Assembly (NCBI GenBank): GCA_004322135.1
Contig: SCSG01000044.1
Coordinates: 1 to 64,000 of the forward strand
DNA length: 64,000 nucleotides
Direction: 5' to 3'
Source: Burkholderiaceae bacterium
Lineage (GTDB): Bacteria; Pseudomonadota; Gammaproteobacteria; Burkholderiales; Burkholderiaceae_B
Below are positions 17,123 to 25,694 of the stretch, one piece after another. Under the pieces are notes generated by a model. That model saw only the letters and a program-made list of their open reading frames with translations, did no database searches and was not told the origin of the DNA. The number at the start of each line of letters is the position of its first letter. Within the stretch, counting starts at the first letter, position 1. The translations under genes were made by a program, and so were the position numbers.

Positions 17123-19522
17123 ATGGATTCCTTGTCAAACATAGAAGTCGATCCAAGCATCGAAGCGGACCAAGAACATTCCTATATCGGCGCAGGGGTA
17201 GCACGCCCTAACGCACGGCGTCACCTCGAAGGTCGCGGAACCTACGTCGACGACATCGTGTTGGCGCGACTGGCCCACGTTGTGTATCTGCGCAACCCAT
17301 TTGCGCATGCGCGCTTTACCGTCACCGATACCAGCGACGCACGCAGCATGCCGGGCATCATCGCCATTGTGGACGGCGAACAGATTTCAGAAATCTGCAG
17401 TTCGTGGGTGGCAAACCTGGCTCACATGGTTGGCATGAAATCGGCGCCCCAGACCCCACTTGCCATAGGCCGCGCCTGCTGGCAGGGCCAGGCCGTACTT
17501 GCCGTCGTTGCCGAAACTCGCCAGCAGGCGGAAGACGCACTACAGCGGATCGAAATCGATTGGCAGGAACTGCCCGCGGTAACCGACATCGAAACTGCAT
17601 TGTCACCGGAAACGCCGGTAATCCACCCCGATCTTGGCGATAACCTGTGTTTTGCCAAAACCATTGACACCGGCGGCGTCGACAACGCTTTTGCACAGGC
17701 CGATCTTGTTGTCGAAGAAACCTACCGCTTCGCACGCGTCACCGGCGTGACCATGGAGCCGCGAGCCGTACTGGCCGACTTCGACCCTTCCGAGCAAAAA
17801 CTCACGGTCTATCAGTCGCACCAGGCACCAAACATGATGCAGGACTTGTATTCACGCCACCTGGGCTTGCCCGAGAACTCCGTGCGCGTCATCTGCAAGG
17901 ACGTGGGTGGCGCATTTGGTATCAAATGCCACTCGTACCCGGAAGATTTCGCTACGGCCGCCCTGTCCATGATTCTCAAACGGCCCATAAAATTTGTGGC
18001 CGACAGGCTTGAATCCTTTGTCAGCGACATCCACGCGCGCGAACATCTGGTTCACGCACGCCTGGCCGTGAAAAAGGACGGCGAAATTCTGGCGCTCGAT
18101 ATTGACGATCTGGTCGGTACCGGCCCCTACTCGCCTTATCCGCGCACCAGCGCAATCGAAGGCAATCAGGTTCTGGCCATTGCCGGCGGCCCGTACAAGC
18201 ACAAGGAATACCGCGCCCACCTTAACGTGGTGGCTCAAAACAAGGTATCGACCAGCCAGTATCGCGGCGTGGGACACCCGCTGGCATGCGCACTGACCGA
18301 AGGGATCGTCGAACTTGCCGCCCAAAAACTTGGTATCGATAGCTTCGACATGCGCCGCAAAAACGTCATGCCAGATGACGGATATCCATGCAAGGGCGCG
18401 TCAGGCATCGCTCTTGAAGGCCTGTCGCATCAAAAGTGTCTGGACAAGCTTGAAGAAATGATGGACTACAAAGCTCTGCGCAAGGAACAGGCCGAGCTAA
18501 GGAAAAAGGGAATCCACCGCGGCATCGGGCTGGCAATGGTCATCGAGCTGACCAACCCGGGTGCTGCCTTTTATGGCGTAGGCGGTGCCCGGATCGCTGC
18601 ACTGGACGGGGCGACAATACGTCTGGATGCAAGCGGCACGGTAACCTGTCTGGCCGCCAACGTGGAATTGGGGCAAGGAACTGAAACCATCTATACGCAA
18701 ATCGCCGCTGATGCAGTTGGCGTGCCGATGGACCGCGTCAGAGTCGTTACTGGTGACACACTTGCCACGCCTAATGGCGGCGGCAATTGGGCTTCGCGCG
18801 GGGCTGGCGTTGGCGGCGAAGCAGTGTTGCAGGCTGGCCTGGAATTGCGTCAGAACCTATGCAAATTCGCGGCTATCGTGTTGAAGAAGGACGCGGGCGA
18901 ACTCGACATAGAAGGCGGCCGGATCATCAACAAAACGACCCGCGAACAGCTGATGGAGCTGGCCGAACTGGGGCGTATCGCCTACTTCAGGCCAGACACC
19001 CTGCCCCCCGGAACACAGGCGCCGCAAATGACCGTCACCCGCCACTACGTTCAATCGGGATACCCCTTTGCCTTCACGAACGGAGTACAGGCTTCTTACG
19101 TGGAAGTCGATATCGAGACAGGCTTCGTCAAGCTGCTGAAACACTGGATCGTCGAAGACTGTGGCCGCGTTCTGAACACCATGCTGGTCAATGAACAACT
19201 GCGCGGAGCAGCCGTGCAAGGCATCGGCGAAACATTGCTCGAAGAATGCCTTTACGACGAGAACGCGCTGCTGCGCAACGGAAACATGGCCGACTATCTG
19301 GTGCCAATGGCCTCGGAAATGCCCGACATGGAAGTGGCGCATGTCGAAACACCCACTGCAACGTCCCAACTCGGTGCAAAAGGTGCGGGCGAAGCGGGAA
19401 CCGCCGGGCCGCGCGGATGTGTCATGAACGCCATCAATGATGCGCTGTCACCATTTAATGCGCGCGTGACATCGCAACCGATTACGCCCGAAAAAATTCT
19501 CCGGGCGCTAGGCACTATTTAA
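17123..19522 (+). CDS. molybdenum hydroxylase large subunit (CoxL/XdhB-like, not true CODH)
   Basis: The 799-residue protein binds the molybdenum cytosine dinucleotide cofactor: the aldehyde oxidase a/b hammerhead comes first, then GGAFGIK, the active-site loop near 380-386, and the catalytic Glu757 in GAKGAGEAG. The loop reads QYRGVGHP. Form I CO dehydrogenases have AYxCSFR with the copper-binding cysteine and form II proteins have AYxGAGR. The cysteine is absent here, so oxidation of CO is unlikely and hydroxylation of an organic ring or aldehyde is more likely. No maturation genes (coxDEF) follow in the window. It is the last gene of the operon. Confidence 0.88.
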   Translation: MDSLSNIEVDPSIEADQEHSYIGAGVARPNARRHLEGRGTYVDDIVLARLAHVVYLRNPFAHARFTVTDTSDARSMPGIIAIVDGEQISEICSSWVANLAHMVGMKSAPQTPLAIGRACWQGQAVLAVVAETRQQAEDALQRIEIDWQELPAVTDIETALSPETPVIHPDLGDNLCFAKTIDTGGVDNAFAQADLVVEETYRFARVTGVTMEPRAVLADFDPSEQKLTVYQSHQAPNMMQDLYSRHLGLPENSVRVICKDVGGAFGIKCHSYPEDFATAALSMILKRPIKFVADRLESFVSDIHAREHLVHARLAVKKDGEILALDIDDLVGTGPYSPYPRTSAIEGNQVLAIAGGPYKHKEYRAHLNVVAQNKVSTSQYRGVGHPLACALTEGIVELAAQKLGIDSFDMRRKNVMPDDGYPCKGASGIALEGLSHQKCLDKLEEMMDYKALRKEQAELRKKGIHRGIGLAMVIELTNPGAAFYGVGGARIAALDGATIRLDASGTVTCLAANVELGQGTETIYTQIAADAVGVPMDRVRVVTGDTLATPNGGGNWASRGAGVGGEAVLQAGLELRQNLCKFAAIVLKKDAGELDIEGGRIINKTTREQLMELAELGRIAYFRPDTLPPGTQAPQMTVTRHYVQSGYPFAFTNGVQASYVEVDIETGFVKLLKHWIVEDCGRVLNTMLVNEQLRGAAVQGIGETLLEECLYDENALLRNGNMADYLVPMASEMPDMEVAHVETPTATSQLGAKGAGEAGTAGPRGCVMNAINDALSPFNARVTSQPITPEKILRALGTI

Positions 19523-19611
19523 TGAGGCACACATTACGCCAACACTCTAAGGCACTTTGCATCGCAACGTCATAAATCACCGTCACGCCTGGCGTGAAAC
19601 CACCACCCAGG

Positions 19612-19647
19612 CCAGTGGCTGCGTGAATCAGATTACGCAGCCACTGG
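19612..19647. promoter_or_regulatory. 13-bp perfect stem-loop downstream of the large-subunit gene
   Basis: CCAGTGGCTGCGT (19612-19624) and ACGCAGCCACTGG (19635-19647) are perfectly complementary around a 10-base loop. It lies 90 bp after the hydroxylase stop. No T-run follows, so it is not a textbook intrinsic terminator; mRNA 3'-end protection or a protein-binding site are alternatives. Confidence 0.5.
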
Positions 19648-19723
19648 TCGCATCTGACGCTTCGCAGCAGATCGAAACAACTCTGATTCCCTGGACACCC
19701 TGAAAGCCAAGGGTCGGCGTTAA

Positions 19724-19747
19724 GATAACGAGACCGATCTCGTTATC
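19724..19747. promoter_or_regulatory. 10-bp palindrome at the DUF3300 ribosome binding site
   Basis: GATAACGAGA (19724-19733) and TCTCGTTATC (19738-19747) form a perfect inverted repeat with a 4-base loop, ending directly before the GGAG ribosome binding site and 11 bp before the start codon. It could be an operator or an mRNA hairpin that limits initiation. Confidence 0.5.
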
Positions 19748-19758
19748 TGGAGCAGATC

Positions 19759-21090
19759 ATGGCGGGCACATTTTCACGTATCGTTGGTGCACTACTGAGC
19801 CTGCTATGTGTTCTGGGCAGCGCGCCATCCCAGGCTGCCGACGTCATCAGTACCGCAAACACCCGCAACGCTACCAATGAGGACGAGGCATACAGCCCCG
19901 AGGAAATCGAGCAGATGGTCGCGCCCATAGCGCTGTACCCTGACTCGTTGCTTACACAAGTCCTGATGGCGGCCACCTATCCACTGGAAATCGTCGAAGC
20001 GGCGCGCTGGCGTGCCGGACAGCCTCGGAACCTGTCCGATCAGCAGCTGTCGCGACTGCTGGAAACGCAGCCCTGGGACCCCAGCGTGAAGGCGGTTGTG
20101 GCATTCCCCGACGTGCTGAACATGATGAACGAACGGATCAGCTGGACGGGGCGGCTGGGAGACGCCTTCCTTAACCAGCAAGAGGACGTCATGGCGGCGG
20201 TGCAGAACTTGCGCGCCAGGGCCCAGGCGGCGGGGAACCTGCGGTCGGGGCCACAGCAAGTCGTAACGACAGCCGGCCCTGGCATCATCACGATCGCTCC
20301 GACGCAGCCTGAAACAATATATGTACCCATCTACAATCCGGTCGTCATCTACGGCGCATGGCCATACCCGAACTACGTACCCTACTACTGGCACCCGCCT
20401 CACTACATCGTTACCGGACCTCGCATAACATTCGCCACCGCACTCGTCGTGGGTGGAGTACTGTGGAGCACCTATGACTGGAGACGCGGCCGGTTCGATA
20501 TAAATATAAATCGCTACAACCGTTTCAACCGCACCCGCATAACCAGTGATCGCTGGCATCACGACTTCGAACGGCGCAGTGCTACCGCCAATCGCAGCGC
20601 CGCGATACGTGACCGTACCTACAGCCCACCACCCCGAGCACGTGGCCCCGAAGCCGTCGAGCGCGAATCGCGCGGCGAGCGTGCAGGCCGCACGTCCCGG
20701 ACACCCAATCCGGCACAGCGACAAGATCGGATGCATCCTCAAAATCAACGGCGTACTACTTCAGAGCCGCGTCCTCCACAGCACCCAACGCACCCCCAAC
20801 CTCAGATGCGCACGCAGCAACGTGAACCCGTGCAGAATCAGGTACGCCCTTCAAACCAACTGCGTGCGGCCCCGGCCACACGGCCTTCACGTTCCGCCGA
20901 AAGGCCCGCGAGGCCGCCACGCCAGCGTGAGCCGCGCAATGCCGACAACCAAAACAAGTCGGCAAGGCCACCCGAACAACGTCAGGCGCGGCCTCCCGAA
21001 CAGCGTCAGGCACGGCCATCAGAACAACGGCCACAAAACCGCGACGCCAATCGTCACGAAAGGAATAGAAACGACAACAGCGGGCAGTGA
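19759..21090 (+). CDS. DUF3300 domain-containing secreted protein
   Basis: The 443-residue protein has a cleavable signal (LLSLLCVLGSAPSQAA) and the DUF3300 domain: YSPEEIEQMVAPIALYPDSL, LLTQVLMAATYPLEIVEAAR, WDPSVKAVVAFPDVL. A tyrosine/tryptophan/proline-rich stretch follows (IYNPVVIYGAWPYPNYVPYYW). The last 180 residues are low-complexity, rich in Arg, Pro, Gln and Glu, and end in 24-bp tandem repeats encoding PPEQRQAR. The family is periplasmic or envelope-associated and of unknown function. A palindrome covers its leader. It appears to be transcribed alone. Confidence 0.85.
   Translation: MAGTFSRIVGALLSLLCVLGSAPSQAADVISTANTRNATNEDEAYSPEEIEQMVAPIALYPDSLLTQVLMAATYPLEIVEAARWRAGQPRNLSDQQLSRLLETQPWDPSVKAVVAFPDVLNMMNERISWTGRLGDAFLNQQEDVMAAVQNLRARAQAAGNLRSGPQQVVTTAGPGIITIAPTQPETIYVPIYNPVVIYGAWPYPNYVPYYWHPPHYIVTGPRITFATALVVGGVLWSTYDWRRGRFDININRYNRFNRTRITSDRWHHDFERRSATANRSAAIRDRTYSPPPRARGPEAVERESRGERAGRTSRTPNPAQRQDRMHPQNQRRTTSEPRPPQHPTHPQPQMRTQQREPVQNQVRPSNQLRAAPATRPSRSAERPARPPRQREPRNADNQNKSARPPEQRQARPPEQRQARPSEQRPQNRDANRHERNRNDNSGQ
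20964..21033 (+). repeat. 24-bp tandem repeat inside the DUF3300 gene
   Basis: About three imperfect units (20964-20987, 20988-21011, 21012 on) encode PPEQRQAR, PPEQRQAR and PSEQRPQN. It lies within the disordered basic tail and is probably prone to length variation. Confidence 0.7.
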
Positions 21091-21296
21091 TGTGCCGTGC
21101 GCGTGCCTGCACATATGGTCCAGCCTATATCTCGACACTTAAAGGAGCGTCTTGCACGCGCCCACACATGGCTGGGCCAAGGCATGGCGGAATGGTCTAC
21201 CCTCAAATCGGTGGACGCAAATCGGTAGCATTTCAGAAGCAATTCAGACTATTATCGAAACTCTGGGAAACAACTCATTTCACACGGAGGAGTCTC

Positions 21297-22370
21297 ATGT
21301 TTGTCAAGAATGTTTGGTATATCGCCGCGTTCGATAACGAATTCGAACAACCGTTCGTGGCGCGGCGTCTACTGGATGTGCCGGTCATCATGTTTCGAAC
21401 CTCCGACGGCGTACTGGCCGCGCTGGATGACCTGTGCCCCCACCGACTCATGCCGCTGTCCAGCGGCAAGCGCATCGATGACGAGCTGCAATGCGGCTAC
21501 CACGGCATGCGCTTCTCGGCCGAAGGGCACTGTACCTGCGTACCCGGGCAAACCAACATTCCTTCGGCGGCCACCGTCAAAACTTACCCCATTATTTCGC
21601 GCCACGGCTTTGCATGGATATGGATGGGCGACCCGACTCTAGCCGATGCAGACCTGATCCCCGACATGCACTGGCATGACAGCCCCGATTGGGCCCCTTC
21701 CAGTGGCTACCACCACATCAACGCCAATTTCACCCTGCTTAATGACAATTTGCTTGACCTTAGCCACGAAACCTACGTCCACCATCGCACCATAGGCAAC
21801 GGTGAAGAACTATCCATCGCACACTACCCGCCCGAAGTGACCACCGAAGCCAACTGCATCGTGCGTGCGCACAGGGAAATGCCACGCATCGTGCCGCCGC
21901 CCTTCTTCAGCATGACGCTCAGACACGAAGGCCTGATCAACCGCTGGCAGGTTGCGATTAACCTGGTTCCGTCGCTGAACATCACGGTGGTCGGAGTTCA
22001 CCCGGTCGAGCAGGACAGGGCCTCGGCGTATATTGGCCACGTCCTTCATCTATTGACACCCGAGTCGGAAACGTCAACCCATTATTTCTGGTCATTCATA
22101 CGAAACTATCGACTGGATGAATCCGATCTCACGGAAATCATTCGCAAAGGCATTGCCTCTACATTTGACGAGGACAAGATCATACTTGAGCGGCAACAAA
22201 AGCAGATGGAAGTTCTGGGCAGACAGGTGCCAGGAGTTGCCATCAGGGTCGACGAAGCGCCCATCCGCGCGCGGCGGCTGCTTGAACAGCGCCTGAAAGA
22301 CGAGCAGGAAAACCCATCTTACGTTGTTGCGCCGCCAGCTCTAATTCCCGAATACTCGTATGCGCAATGA
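21297..22370 (+). CDS. VanA-like Rieske oxygenase (aromatic O-demethylase type)
   Basis: The 357-residue protein starts MFVKNVWYIAAF, the typical opening of vanillate O-demethylase oxygenase homologues. Rieske ligands are Cys47, His49, Cys66 and His69; the mononuclear iron site is D154-x2-H157-x4-H162 (DLSHETYVH). GGAGGAG just before the ATG fixes the start; the frame is open farther upstream but unlike the family. It needs an electron donor such as VanB, and none is encoded in the window. It likely demethylates or hydroxylates an aromatic compound; the substrate is unknown. Confidence 0.88.
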   Translation: MFVKNVWYIAAFDNEFEQPFVARRLLDVPVIMFRTSDGVLAALDDLCPHRLMPLSSGKRIDDELQCGYHGMRFSAEGHCTCVPGQTNIPSAATVKTYPIISRHGFAWIWMGDPTLADADLIPDMHWHDSPDWAPSSGYHHINANFTLLNDNLLDLSHETYVHHRTIGNGEELSIAHYPPEVTTEANCIVRAHREMPRIVPPPFFSMTLRHEGLINRWQVAINLVPSLNITVVGVHPVEQDRASAYIGHVLHLLTPESETSTHYFWSFIRNYRLDESDLTEIIRKGIASTFDEDKIILERQQKQMEVLGRQVPGVAIRVDEAPIRARRLLEQRLKDEQENPSYVVAPPALIPEYSYAQ

Positions 22371-22547
22371 ATGACACCATGTGAAAGGTATGGTTCGTAT
22401 GACCTCCCCCCTCAACCGTTCAGCTTAAACAATCTCTCGCACTTGTGCCCCAGGAAAACGTACCAAGCCGACGTCGCAGATTCATATTATGATGGAGGCG
22501 TCGGCGACGTAATCAGCCGGTACACGACCAACCAAGGAGTAACTGTC

Positions 22548-22649
22548 ATGGGATCCAAGGACAAGAAGAAAGAGTCAAAAGGCAAGAAGCCGCAACCCAA
22601 GCCTTTGCATTCCCCAGGCAAACCAGCCATGAATGCCGGCTTCAGATAA
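22548..22649 (+). CDS. 33-residue lysine-rich peptide
   Basis: AAGGAG lies 9 bp before ATG 22548, a much better ribosome binding site than most neighbours have. The peptide begins MGSKDKKKESKGKKPQPKPL and ends NAGFR. It is very basic (about a third Lys/Arg), lacks a membrane segment and has no recognisable domain. It lies 177 bp after the VanA-like gene and converges with the dioxygenase beta gene, overlapping its end by 8 bp. Upstream, GCCGACG (22467-22473) can pair with CGTCGGC (22499-22505). I do not recognise it; a small nucleic-acid-binding protein is a guess. Confidence 0.55.
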   Translation: MGSKDKKKESKGKKPQPKPLHSPGKPAMNAGFR

Positions 22650-23127
22650 ATAGTTGTATTGCCGGCAAAAAACTGTCCATATTCAGTAGCTCGATCTTTT
22701 TTTCAGCTATACGCAACTGCCCGTCAACCTCGCGCAGCGAATAGCTCACACGCGCACCCAGCACTAGCTGTCTGCCCGACTGATATTCCATGTACACCAA
22801 ATTGCAGGAAACGACGGGTAGCCCACCCGGCGCTTGCCCTGTACCAATTTCGGGGCGCTGTACCACGTGCAGGCTGCGCACTTGTGGCTGCAGTGAATAG
22901 GCATGAGGATGTTCGAAGCGTTCGATGCGAAGCTTCAGCAGCATTTTATCTTCCAGGGAAATGGAAGCCTGATTCTCGCGATCCGTCTGGCCCGGCTGCG
23001 TCGGAATCCAATAAATGCCATCGTCGGTAAACAAGTCGTACCACTGGTTGAACCGACACTCGTCCAGCAGGCGATTCTCATCATAGACAAACTCGACCAG
23101 GCGGTCGTTCAGGCCAGTTTCACTCAT
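22642..23127 (-). CDS. aromatic-ring-hydroxylating dioxygenase beta subunit
   Basis: The 161-residue protein matches the small subunit of Rieske dioxygenases: EFVYDENRLLDECRFNQWYDLFTDDGIYWIP at the N-terminus and AARVSYSLRE-like core strands. The start ATG at 23127 overlaps the alpha stop as ATGA, so the two are translationally coupled. It has no cofactor and stabilises the alpha-beta hexamer. Confidence 0.88.
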   Translation of the reverse strand: MSETGLNDRLVEFVYDENRLLDECRFNQWYDLFTDDGIYWIPTQPGQTDRENQASISLEDKMLLKLRIERFEHPHAYSLQPQVRSLHVVQRPEIGTGQAPGGLPVVSCNLVYMEYQSGRQLVLGARVSYSLREVDGQLRIAEKKIELLNMDSFLPAIQLFI

Positions 23128-24446
23128 GCCGCTTCTCCCACCGGTGTGGTCAACGAAGCCAGCCACGCACGGTACTGATTGCGCATGAGCAGTTCGTTAT
23201 TGCCGTTTTCAAACAGGTAATCGCCATGCTCCAGCTCTGCTGCGTTGAACTGACGCTGAAGATTCACCCATGGATTGCCCGCCGCGACCAGACTCGCTTG
23301 CTGGCTTTCGAACAGGTGAATGTCGTCATGGGCGACCATGCTTGTGGGAGAAAACACGAGACGCGAATAAGTAAGACCCCGTTTGAGCATGATTTCAGGT
23401 GCGCCCACAGGCTGAAACGCCCAAACCTCAAGCTGCGTCAAACCTGCGGACAAAGGCCTTAGCACCCGCATGACCTGCGGCGAGCTCTTGGTGGCAAGAC
23501 TGGGATAAAACACAACATTCTGCGGCGAATAGGAAAGGATCTCGCCGGCACGCTTCTCGCCGTGCGCTTTTTCAAGCAACTGCTTATAACCGGGAATGTC
23601 GGAATAGCCCGTATGGATGCTGAAATTGGTACCAAGGATGCTGTGGCCGTGAGGCAGAACCCTAGCCCCCATCTTGCTGTAAAAGTCATGGCCGGCCCCA
23701 AATGGCAGCAACTGTTCCAGCGCCGTTGGGTCAGCATCACGAAACTCGTGGCCCACAGTTTGCGCCGTGGCTGCGGCGGATTCATGCGTAGAGATGGGAT
23801 GGACCGTATCGTTGACGTTTTCGAGGTACATTTTCCAGTTGCAGCGAATGGTGCTACGGATGCAACTGCCCGCGATCTGCAGCTTGCCTTCGGGCGAACG
23901 ATCCACCATGTTGTCCAGGGCGAACAACGCTTCGCCAAAATATTCCCTGAAAGACAGGCCCTTCCGGCTAAGCCGCGCAAAGACGAACCCCCTGTACGCC
24001 TCTACCCCGCCTGGAACCGACAAGCCGGCTGACGCTACGCTTTTATCCAGGCCCGAGTTCACGTAATCGGCTTTGAGCGACACGGCCAGCAGGGAACCAT
24101 CGGTTTTGTAGCACCAGGCATGATAAGGGCAACGCAGTACACGACCGGTATTGCCGCAAGGCTCGGAAAGAACGCCAGCGCCTTTATGCGCACAACGATT
24201 TATCAACACGCGCACGCTGCCATCGGTATGGCGGATCATGATGACTGGGCTGCCCGCCAGATCAAGCGTAATGTAATCGCCAACCTCGGGCACCTGGCTT
24301 TCATGCCCCACATACAGCCATGAACGTGCAAACAGCCGTTCGTTTTCCAATCGGAATATTTCTTCGCTGACGTAGACGTCGCGATGGATCTGGTTGTGGG
24401 AAATCAGCTTCGTAATGGCTTTGACGTCATCGCTGTAACTTGTCAT
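23124..24446 (-). CDS. aromatic-ring-hydroxylating dioxygenase alpha subunit
   Basis: The 440-residue catalytic subunit has Rieske ligands Cys85, His87, Cys106 and His109 (CAHKG and CPYH) and the iron site D213-x2-H216-x4-H221 (NDTVHPISTH). GAGG is placed correctly for the ATG at 24446. An alternative ATG five codons earlier would put that site inside the coding sequence, so 24446 is preferred. With the beta subunit it forms a two-component oxygenase. No reductase or ferredoxin is adjacent. The nitroreductase upstream on the same strand, about 170 bp away, may belong to the same unit. Confidence 0.9.
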   Translation of the reverse strand: MTSYSDDVKAITKLISHNQIHRDVYVSEEIFRLENERLFARSWLYVGHESQVPEVGDYITLDLAGSPVIMIRHTDGSVRVLINRCAHKGAGVLSEPCGNTGRVLRCPYHAWCYKTDGSLLAVSLKADYVNSGLDKSVASAGLSVPGGVEAYRGFVFARLSRKGLSFREYFGEALFALDNMVDRSPEGKLQIAGSCIRSTIRCNWKMYLENVNDTVHPISTHESAAATAQTVGHEFRDADPTALEQLLPFGAGHDFYSKMGARVLPHGHSILGTNFSIHTGYSDIPGYKQLLEKAHGEKRAGEILSYSPQNVVFYPSLATKSSPQVMRVLRPLSAGLTQLEVWAFQPVGAPEIMLKRGLTYSRLVFSPTSMVAHDDIHLFESQQASLVAAGNPWVNLQRQFNAAELEHGDYLFENGNNELLMRNQYRAWLASLTTPVGEAA

Positions 24447-24617
24447 TTTTTCCTCTTTCACCTTGCGACCGCAATACCAACCACCACGATTTCAGAATGG
24501 ATCAGCCCGCACCGCCCGAGTCACCGGTTGGGCAGCGAGGCCACCAGCAGACACCTCATCGATCACATGGCACGCCAGCAGGCCATATTGCAGGCCCGTA
24601 CACCTATCGACGAAGAT

Positions 24618-25349
24618 TCAGTCGAGCCAGACCGTAAAATCGCTTACCGGGAGCCGAGGCGTGCGGAATGTATTCACGAGCGCCGACTCGTCGGCATAAC
24701 CCAATGACATGCCACACACAATCATTTCATCGTCACCCGCACCAATATGCGGCAGAACGATCTTGCCGTATGCATTCCATGCCGCCTGTGGGCAGGTATC
24801 AAGCCCGCGAGCCCGGGCGGCGATCATGACACTTTGGATGTAGCCGCCATAGTCCATCAATGAGCCTGTACTCAAAACCGTACTTATCGTAAATATGAGA
24901 CCAACGGGTGCATCAAAATAGCGAAAATTGCGCCGATGCTGCGCATGCATGCCGTCTTTATTGCCACGTTCGATCCCCAGCAAGCCATAGAGACCCCAGC
25001 CATTCTGTCGCCGCCGTTCGATAAATGGGCTTACCCACTTTCGCGGGTAGTAATCGAAGGCCTCGACATACTGGGCAGCCTGCTCGGGATGGTCGCGGAT
25101 GGCATCATAGGCAGCACAAACCTTCTCTACCAGAGCATCTTTGCTCGCGCCCTGAAGCACGTATGCCTTCCAGGGCTGGATGTTGGCGCCCGATGGCGCA
25201 CGGCTGGCCACAGCCAATATTTCTTCAATCAACCCGCGCGGAACCGGCTCGCTGGTAAACGCCCGAATCGACTGGCGTCCTTCAATAGCCTGATCAACAA
25301 GCGCGACCGCATTGAGCAAAGGGTTTTCAACAACGCTGCTGCTGGACAT
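24618..25349 (-). CDS. nitroreductase-family flavoprotein
   Basis: The 243-residue protein shows the nitroreductase fold: RQSIRAF near the start, then ASRAPSGANIQPWKAYVL for FMN binding, and GLDTCPQAAWNAYG in the C-terminal half. AGGAG about 10 bp before the ATG at 25349 sets the start. It is upstream of the dioxygenase genes on the same strand and divergent from the LLM monooxygenase. It may reduce nitro groups or quinones, or supply reduced flavin; no experimental role can be read from sequence. Confidence 0.87.
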   Translation of the reverse strand: MSSSSVVENPLLNAVALVDQAIEGRQSIRAFTSEPVPRGLIEEILAVASRAPSGANIQPWKAYVLQGASKDALVEKVCAAYDAIRDHPEQAAQYVEAFDYYPRKWVSPFIERRRQNGWGLYGLLGIERGNKDGMHAQHRRNFRYFDAPVGLIFTISTVLSTGSLMDYGGYIQSVMIAARARGLDTCPQAAWNAYGKIVLPHIGAGDDEMIVCGMSLGYADESALVNTFRTPRLPVSDFTVWLD

Positions 25350-25694
25350 AATGCGGAAAGCTCCTGAGTTGCGTATCTCTTCGGGCCAACCCACACAGCG
25401 CACGACCCGAGACGGGGAACACGTACGATGATATCGCAAATTTCAGACCCCTTGCCATCCCGAACACCCGGCAGTCAACACGTGCCCCACAAGCCTGCGC
25501 TGTGGCACCAACCCCCTTGATCGCACCACGGACGGCACCGTCGAAAATTCCTGCACAAAACAGATACCGGCATGCACAAAACAGATAGCTGCAATTCAGG
25601 ATCCCTTCTAACGTATGCCTGAAGGCACTCGACATCAACGCAGCACGCACACCAGACCGCGCTGCAACCCACCACACAGCGTCATAACAACGTA
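25350..25694. other. divergent regulatory region, nitroreductase/LLM monooxygenase
   Basis: This 345-bp gap has no credible reading frame. It holds the direct repeat at 25552-25587 and must carry the promoters of both flanking divergent genes, though no strong -35/-10 pair stands out. Confidence 0.5.
25552..25587 (+). promoter_or_regulatory. 21-bp-spaced direct repeat, candidate AraC site
   Basis: TGCACAAAACAGATA occurs twice exactly, at 25552-25566 and 25573-25587. The 21-bp period equals two helical turns, the spacing used by AraC-family proteins on tandem half-sites. An AraC-family gene lies 1.4 kb downstream. The site ends about 107 bp before the first ATG of the LLM monooxygenase. Confidence 0.55.

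Noticed and set aside
15019-19522. True aerobic CO dehydrogenase operon
   Set aside because: The large-subunit loop lacks the copper-binding cysteine and no coxDEF maturation genes follow.
21204-21226. Pair of CAAATCGGT repeats, 14 bp apart, upstream of the VanA-like gene
   Set aside because: They are short and without dyad symmetry; the spacing does not match a helical turn and chance is likely.
21087-21296. N-terminal extension of the VanA-like oxygenase
   Set aside because: The added residues do not match the family, and GGAGGAG sits just before the ATG at 21297.
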